A stretch of 64,000 bases of DNA from the NCBI RefSeq assembly GCF_035920445.1, contig NZ_CP109162.1, positions 2,046,001 to 2,110,000 of the forward strand, read 5' to 3'. This stretch comes from Nocardia sp. NBC_01730 (GTDB taxonomy: Bacteria > Actinomycetota > Actinomycetes > Mycobacteriales > Mycobacteriaceae). The notes under the pieces are model-generated. The model searched no databases. It was given only the letters and a program-made list of their open reading frames with translations, and was not told the origin of the DNA. The position numbers were made by a program, and so were the translations under genes. Shown one piece after another: positions 57,941 through 64,000 of the stretch (positions within the stretch are counted from its first letter, which is position 1; the number at the start of each line of letters is the position of its first letter).

Positions 57941-59442
57941 CGGAACAGCCCCTTCGGCAGCCGAGGTGCGCGCGCGAGCACCTCGTCGGACACCGTGAAC
58001 GACAGCTGGGACAGTTCGGCTGCGCTCAGTTCGGCGGTGCGCTGGGCGAGGTCGAGGAAGCGGTCCTGTTCGGAAGGCGCGATCACCCCTTCCGCGAGGG
58101 TGCGGAACTTCGCGATGTACTGCTCGCGGGCGAACGGCCGGGCACCGAGGGGGTGTGCGTCGGCGATCGCGAGCTCGTCGACGACGACCTCACCGCTCTT
58201 CAGGGTGACTTCGGCGCGCGCGCCGAAGGCCTTCTCGGTCGGGTCGGTCGAGTGGTAGCGGTGCGTCCACTCCGGGTCCTCGGCGGTGGAGATCTTGCGC
58301 CACAGCTCGACGGTGTCGGGCCGCTCGGCGCGTTCGGGCGCGTAGGAGCGCTCGTGATGCCAGGTGCCGTCCTGTAGGGCGACCGCGAAAATGTACATCA
58401 CCGAGTGGTCGAGGGTTTCGCGGGAGGCGGTGGGGTCGAACTTCTGCGGATCGTTCGAGCCGGTGCCGATGACGACGTGGGTGTGGTGGCTGGTGTGCAG
58501 CACGATCGAAGCGATCTGATCCAGATCTTCGATCCGGTCGCGCATGCGGCGGGCCAGATCGATCGGGGCCTGACTCTGGTACTCGGCCGAATGTTCCTTG
58601 GTGTAGGAGTCCAGGATCGCCCGCTTCGGCTCGCCCGGACCCGGCAGCGGTACCGAGTACTCGACGTTCCGGCCGCCGAGCAGCCATGCGATCACACCGT
58701 CCTCGCCCTCCCAGATTGGCGACGGCGCACCCTCGCCGCGCAGCGCGCGGTCGACGGCCTCGACGGCCATCTTGCCCGCGAATGCCGGCGCGTAGGCCTT
58801 CCAGCTGGAGATCTCGCCCTTGCGGGACTGGCGGGTCGCGGTGGTGGTGTGCAGCGCCTGCCCGATGGCCTGGTAGATGGTCTCGGTATCGAGTCCGAGC
58901 AGGGTCCCGATCCCCGCGGCAGCGGAGGGCCCAAGGTGGGCGACGTGGTCGATCTTGTGCTCGTGCAGGCAGATCGCGCGCACCAGGTCGATCTGGATCT
59001 CGTAGCCGGTGGCAAGGCCGCGGATCAGATCCGCGCCGCTGCGCCCGGTGTGCTGGGCCACAGCCAGGATCGGGGGAATGTTGTCACCGGGATGGGAGTA
59101 CTCCGCCGCCAGGAAGGTGTCGTGGAAGTCGAGTTCGCGCACCGCGACACCATTGGCCCAACCCGCCCACTCCGGGGAGTAGCTGCCGCCGACACCGAAT
59201 ACCGCCGCGCCCGGCTGGTAGGGGTGGGCTTGCGCCTGGGCGCGGGCGTTGGCGACCGGGCGCCGCGTCAGCGACGCCGCCGCGACCGAGGCGTTGTCGA
59301 TGATCCGGTTGATGATCATCTCCGCGGTCTCCGGCCCCACCTCGACCGGGTCGGTGGCGACCTCGGCGACGCGCCACGCGAGGTGTTCTTCGCGGGGGAA
59401 CTGCTCGGCGGAGCGGTGGGTGCGAACGAGATGATTCTTCAC
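57937..59442 (-). CDS. prpD: 2-methylcitrate dehydratase
   Basis: The 501-residue MmgE/PrpD-family protein has [39 protein letters not shown] and [20 protein letters not shown]. It starts at a GTG (59442) with GGAGGA eight bases upstream. It converts 2-methylcitrate to 2-methylaconitate and then, in this PrpD type, on to 2-methylisocitrate with aconitase help. It is the first gene of the operon and lies opposite prpR. Confidence 0.95.
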   Translation of the reverse strand: MKNHLVRTHRSAEQFPREEHLAWRVAEVATDPVEVGPETAEMIINRIIDNASVAAASLTRRPVANARAQAQAHPYQPGAAVFGVGGSYSPEWAGWANGVAVRELDFHDTFLAAEYSHPGDNIPPILAVAQHTGRSGADLIRGLATGYEIQIDLVRAICLHEHKIDHVAHLGPSAAAGIGTLLGLDTETIYQAIGQALHTTTATRQSRKGEISSWKAYAPAFAGKMAVEAVDRALRGEGAPSPIWEGEDGVIAWLLGGRNVEYSVPLPGPGEPKRAILDSYTKEHSAEYQSQAPIDLARRMRDRIEDLDQIASIVLHTSHHTHVVIGTGSNDPQKFDPTASRETLDHSVMYIFAVALQDGTWHHERSYAPERAERPDTVELWRKISTAEDPEWTHRYHSTDPTEKAFGARAEVTLKSGEVVVDELAIADAHPLGARPFAREQYIAKFRTLAEGVIAPSEQDRFLDLAQRTAELSAAELSQLSFTVSDEVLARAPRLPKGLFR

Positions 59443-59518
59443 CGTCGGAATCCTCCAGACATCGATGCATGTGACCTATTTCGCACGCTACACACAACTA
59501 ATCGCTGCGGAAACACCT

Positions 59519-59538
59519 CGCAAATGCCTATTTTTGCG
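59519..59538. promoter_or_regulatory. Candidate PrpR/RamB operator, CGCAAA-N8-TTTGCG
   Basis: An inverted repeat, CGCAAA at 59519-59524 and TTTGCG at 59533-59538, lies in the 154-base gap between prpD and prpR. RamB/PrpR-type regulators are known to bind AAATTTGC/GCAAA-like sequences. A further half site, TTCGCA, occurs near 59480. The placement is right for control of both genes. Confidence 0.55.
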
Positions 59539-59596
59539 GAAGCGAATCAGCAAGGTTGTGAAAATTGTGTAAGTCGGTGGTGCTAGATTTCGGGTT

Positions 59597-61024
59597 ATGC
59601 AGAAGATGTATGCGGGTGGACGGCTGCGTGCGCTGCGCGAGCAACGTGGACTGACTCAGACCGCGCTGGCCGCAACGCTCGGACTGTCGATCAGCTACGT
59701 CAACCAGCTCGAAAACGATCAGCGGCCGCTGACCGTGCCGGTGCTGCTGCGACTGAACTCGACCTTCGATCTGGATATGCAGTTCTTTGCCGCCGACACC
59801 GACGCGCGTCTGCTGGCCGACCTGCAGGAGGTGTTCGCCGAAGACCCCGAAGGCGCGTCCATCTCGACCACCGAGATCGACGAATTGGTCTCCCGTATCC
59901 CGGCGGCGGCACGGGTCCTGGTCGGCATGCACCGCCGACTACGCGGCGCCATCGATCAACTCGAACGCGTCTCGGCAGGCATCGATACTTCGGCACACGA
60001 CTCGACGACCACCATGCCGTACGAGGATGTCCGCGACTTCTTCTACGACCACCGAAACCACATCCCCGAACTCGATACCGCAGCCGAAGAGCTTTTCGCG
60101 CGAAGGGGACTCACACTGGGCGGATTGGATCTGCAGCTGACCCGGTTGTTGCGGGAGGAGCACGAAATCGCGGTCGCGATCCGAACCGACGACCCCAGCC
60201 GGCCTGGGCCCAAACGCACCTTCGACCCCGACACCCGAATCCTCACCCTGGCCCGACGGCTCTCGGCGGGCCAGCGCGCATTCCAGCTGGCAACCCAGCT
60301 GGCGTTCCTGACCCGATCCGACACCATCAATGCTGTTATCGCACAGGCGGATTCGCTGGCCGCCAGGTCTCGTGGTCTGCTGAGGGTCGGGTTGGCCAAC
60401 TACTTCGCTGGTGCGCTGATCCTGCCCTACACCGCGTTCCACGACGCCGCGGAGGCGCTGCGCTACGACATCGACCTGCTGTCGGCGAAGTTCGAGGTCG
60501 GCTTCGAGACCGTCTGCCACCGTCTGTCGACACTGCAACGCCCCGGCAAGCGCGGTGTGCCGTTCCTGTTCGTCCGCACCGACCGCGCGGGAAATATTTC
60601 GAAACGTCAGTCCGCCACTGCATTTCACTTCTCACGGGTAGGTGGCAGCTGCCCGCTGTGGGTCGTTCACGAAGCCTTCGCGACACCGGGACGTATTCGC
60701 ACACAGATCGCCCAAATGCCCGACGGCCGCCGATACGTGTGGCTGGCACGCACCACCGACGAGAGCACACCGGGCTACCTCTCACCCCGGCGTGATTTCG
60801 CTATCGGGCTGGGCTGCGATCTCAGCTATGCGCACAAACTCGTCTACTCCCACGGCTTGCCGATCGAGGACCCGAGCACTGCCATCCCGATCGGTCCCGG
60901 CTGCAAAGTATGCGAACGCCTCGACTGCGCCCAACGTGCGTTTCCGCAACTGGGCAGACCCATCCGGGTCGACGAGAACAACGCCCTCAACATTCCTTAC
61001 ACACCGACCGATCACCGGCCCTGA
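59597..61024 (+). CDS. prpR: PrpR/RamB-type short-chain fatty-acid regulator
   Basis: The 475-residue protein starts at ATG 59597. Residues about 8-62 form an XRE helix-turn-helix (RLRALREQRGLTQTALAATL, SISYVNQLENDQRPL). The middle resembles the IrrE/M78-like domain of the family, and the C-terminus carries CKVCERLDCAQ, with Cys436, 439 and 444 placed to bind an iron-sulphur cluster as in mycobacterial PrpR. It senses propionyl-CoA and activates the divergent prpDBC operon. A TAGATT sequence seven bases ahead of the ATG, with no ribosome site, suggests a leaderless transcript. Confidence 0.9.
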   Translation: MQKMYAGGRLRALREQRGLTQTALAATLGLSISYVNQLENDQRPLTVPVLLRLNSTFDLDMQFFAADTDARLLADLQEVFAEDPEGASISTTEIDELVSRIPAAARVLVGMHRRLRGAIDQLERVSAGIDTSAHDSTTTMPYEDVRDFFYDHRNHIPELDTAAEELFARRGLTLGGLDLQLTRLLREEHEIAVAIRTDDPSRPGPKRTFDPDTRILTLARRLSAGQRAFQLATQLAFLTRSDTINAVIAQADSLAARSRGLLRVGLANYFAGALILPYTAFHDAAEALRYDIDLLSAKFEVGFETVCHRLSTLQRPGKRGVPFLFVRTDRAGNISKRQSATAFHFSRVGGSCPLWVVHEAFATPGRIRTQIAQMPDGRRYVWLARTTDESTPGYLSPRRDFAIGLGCDLSYAHKLVYSHGLPIEDPSTAIPIGPGCKVCERLDCAQRAFPQLGRPIRVDENNALNIPYTPTDHRP

Positions 61025-61142
61025 CCAGAACGTCGCAGCGCTTACATCCTCAGACGTCTGATGCGTCGTCCTCGATCGCCCGGACGACCCAGAAAGGCAC
61101 GCGGAGCGATCGTCGAATCGAACTGGTCTACCGCCGCACCCC

Positions 61143-61233
61143 GAGGGCGCCGAGAACGCCCTGTTCGCCTACATCCGTGGCTGGTCCAACACCCAACGCA
61201 TCCAAAACAAACTCGGCTGGCGATCACCCGAAG
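61143..61233 (+). pseudogene. IS3-type transposase C-terminal scrap
   Basis: The plus strand reads EGAENALFAYIRGWSNTQRI and QNKLGWRSPE, which is the end of an IS3-family catalytic domain ('lf.yI.gwYN..R.h..LgylSP'). The usual Tyr of GWYN is Ser, and nothing else of the element remains. Confidence 0.6.
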
Positions 61234-61239
61234 ACCCGC

Positions 61240-61410
61240 GTTTTCCTCGGCCAAACCCGGGTCGAGGGCCACCGTCGCCCACCACTGCTCCCAATCCAGC
61301 GCTCCCATCGCGCGGGCCCGCTCCTGATGAGATTTCTGGATGACTTCGTCTACGGCATTCAGCATCGGTCTCCACCAACTTCGGCACAGCAACCCAGACT
61401 TTTGCAACAT
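61240..61410 (-). pseudogene. Unassigned minus-strand coding scrap
   Basis: The codons give MLNAVDEVIQKSHQERARAM and GALDWEQWWATVALDPGLAE, a coding-like stretch that ends abruptly at the transposase scrap. I do not recognise the family. It may be the start of a gene cut by the IS3-type insertion. Confidence 0.3.
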
Positions 61411-61425
61411 TGCTGAGTGGTCCGG

Positions 61426-62229
61426 TCAGGTGGCGGTTGTTTCGGCGGCGGTTTCTTCGACACGTTCGCCTACCCAGAGCAGGAAGGTTCGCACGTCGGC
61501 GGTGGGTAGCGCGAGTGCCGCCGTGCGGGGGCGCTGGAAGCTGCGTAGTCCGGTTTCGATGAGGGGCTGGAAATCGCTCTCGGACGTCGCGATCATCTGT
61601 GCAGCTTTGCGCTTGGCCAGCCAGCGGCCCGTGCGGCAGAACGCTACCGAGCGGCAGCCATTGAGCACCTGGTTGTCGGGCAGGTGGCCTTCCCCGTTGG
61701 TGTGCTCGCGAACCGACGCCAGAATCGCGGCGAAGAGGTCGCGCCGTTTCGGTTCTGCCATCACCTGCCGCACGGGGCTCCCGTAGAGGAGACACCCGGT
61801 CTGATGAGCGATGGAGCGATCGATGACGTACCAGAAGGGTGGTGATTGCGTCGAATCGAAGCTGGCGCGGTTCGACAGGAGCGGGCCGGTATTGAGATCC
61901 AGGAGGTACCCGGCCTCATCGGACGGACGGACGACGAAGTCCGAGTCGTAAACCACCAACTCCAGCCCGGCCGCGGGACAGGGCAGGGCGGGATGGGCGA
62001 GTGATTCGGCCAGTTCGCGCACAGCCTGCCCGGGAAGAGACGGGTCGACGACGACTGTCACATCGACGTCGCTGCGCCCGTGTCGATAGTCCTCGAGTGC
62101 GATGGACCCGACCGCGAAGACGCTGACGAGATGAGGCCCGCAGACGGCGCCGGTGCGCTGAACAAGGTCTGCCAGGTAAGGACGCAGCTCGGTGGGGAGG
62201 GATTGTGGGTCCACGAGAGTGCCGGTCAT
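61426..62229 (-). CDS. Aminoglycoside adenylyltransferase-like nucleotidyltransferase
   Basis: The 267-residue protein starts at ATG 62229. The nucleotidyltransferase signature VGSIALEDYRHGRSDVDVTV (GS...DxD) is clear; a helical C-terminal domain follows. This is the layout of the ANT(3'')-like/DUF4111 group. Members adenylylate aminoglycosides or have unknown targets, so a resistance function cannot be claimed. It is a single gene, with no resistance cassette around it. Confidence 0.7.
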   Translation of the reverse strand: MTGTLVDPQSLPTELRPYLADLVQRTGAVCGPHLVSVFAVGSIALEDYRHGRSDVDVTVVVDPSLPGQAVRELAESLAHPALPCPAAGLELVVYDSDFVVRPSDEAGYLLDLNTGPLLSNRASFDSTQSPPFWYVIDRSIAHQTGCLLYGSPVRQVMAEPKRRDLFAAILASVREHTNGEGHLPDNQVLNGCRSVAFCRTGRWLAKRKAAQMIATSESDFQPLIETGLRSFQRPRTAALALPTADVRTFLLWVGERVEETAAETTAT

Positions 62230-62329
62230 TCGGCCAGTATCCAGCAGGGCTCCCCCACCGCCACTGCGGCACCGAATCGGACCAGTGCGCACAACCGAAC
62301 CGACCTCGATGGATCACGGCGCACTGCTC

Positions 62330-63966
<1,637 letters not shown>

Positions 63967-64000
63967 TCACGTTCGTCCCACCTGATCTCGGTCGGACGCC

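Overview
The window is GC-rich DNA from an actinomycete. A mycolic-acid genus such as Nocardia is the best guess, inferred from the methylcitrate operon with a RamB/PrpR-type regulator, a PknK-like kinase, WXG100/EspC-like secretion proteins and SARP and LuxR regulators. I saw no rRNA, tRNA or CRISPR array.

1-24.7 kb, minus strand: one giant coding frame starts at 22049 and runs off the left edge (at least about 7,349 codons). Three small genes precede it on the same strand: a YezG/immunity-like protein, an EspC/WXG100-like protein and a YbaB-like protein. The giant protein has a helical secretion-type N-terminus, repeat-rich linkers, five papain-like Cys/His modules, two tandem degenerate PP2C-like domains, DUF1023-like alpha/beta segments and a zinc-protease HEFDH motif at the window edge. 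This looks like a type VII-linked polymorphic effector operon and is the most interesting part of the window.

24.8-30.5 kb: a mobile-element graveyard. An IS1380 5' fragment is cut by an IS630-type element, which itself carries an IS1182-type insertion. Next come a primase/polymerase fragment, an IS1380 transposase with an amber codon, and a second primase fragment.

30.5-45.2 kb: a PknK-like kinase-ATPase, an SDR with oxidoreductase debris beside it, a stand-alone Ski2-like helicase, a glutamate-binding lipoprotein, a secreted beta-propeller protein, a membrane-anchored VldE-like protein and a 14-helix MFS exporter. Pseudogenes of an LLM-class oxidoreductase and a LuxR response regulator lie among them.

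45.3-49.8 kb: a catabolic divergon. DUF3830 protein and a class III aminotransferase run left; an aldehyde dehydrogenase and a tartrate/malate-type dehydrogenase run right, around a shared palindrome.

49.8-52.5 kb: a decayed SDR/enoyl-CoA hydratase/MaoC cluster, then a cytosolic-looking subtilase paired with a small protein resembling its own N-terminal region.

52.8-61.0 kb: the propionate methylcitrate cycle (prpD-prpB-prpC) with a SARP-type regulator downstream and divergent prpR. The right end holds transposase debris, a nucleotidyltransferase and a compact archaeal-type prolyl-tRNA synthetase.
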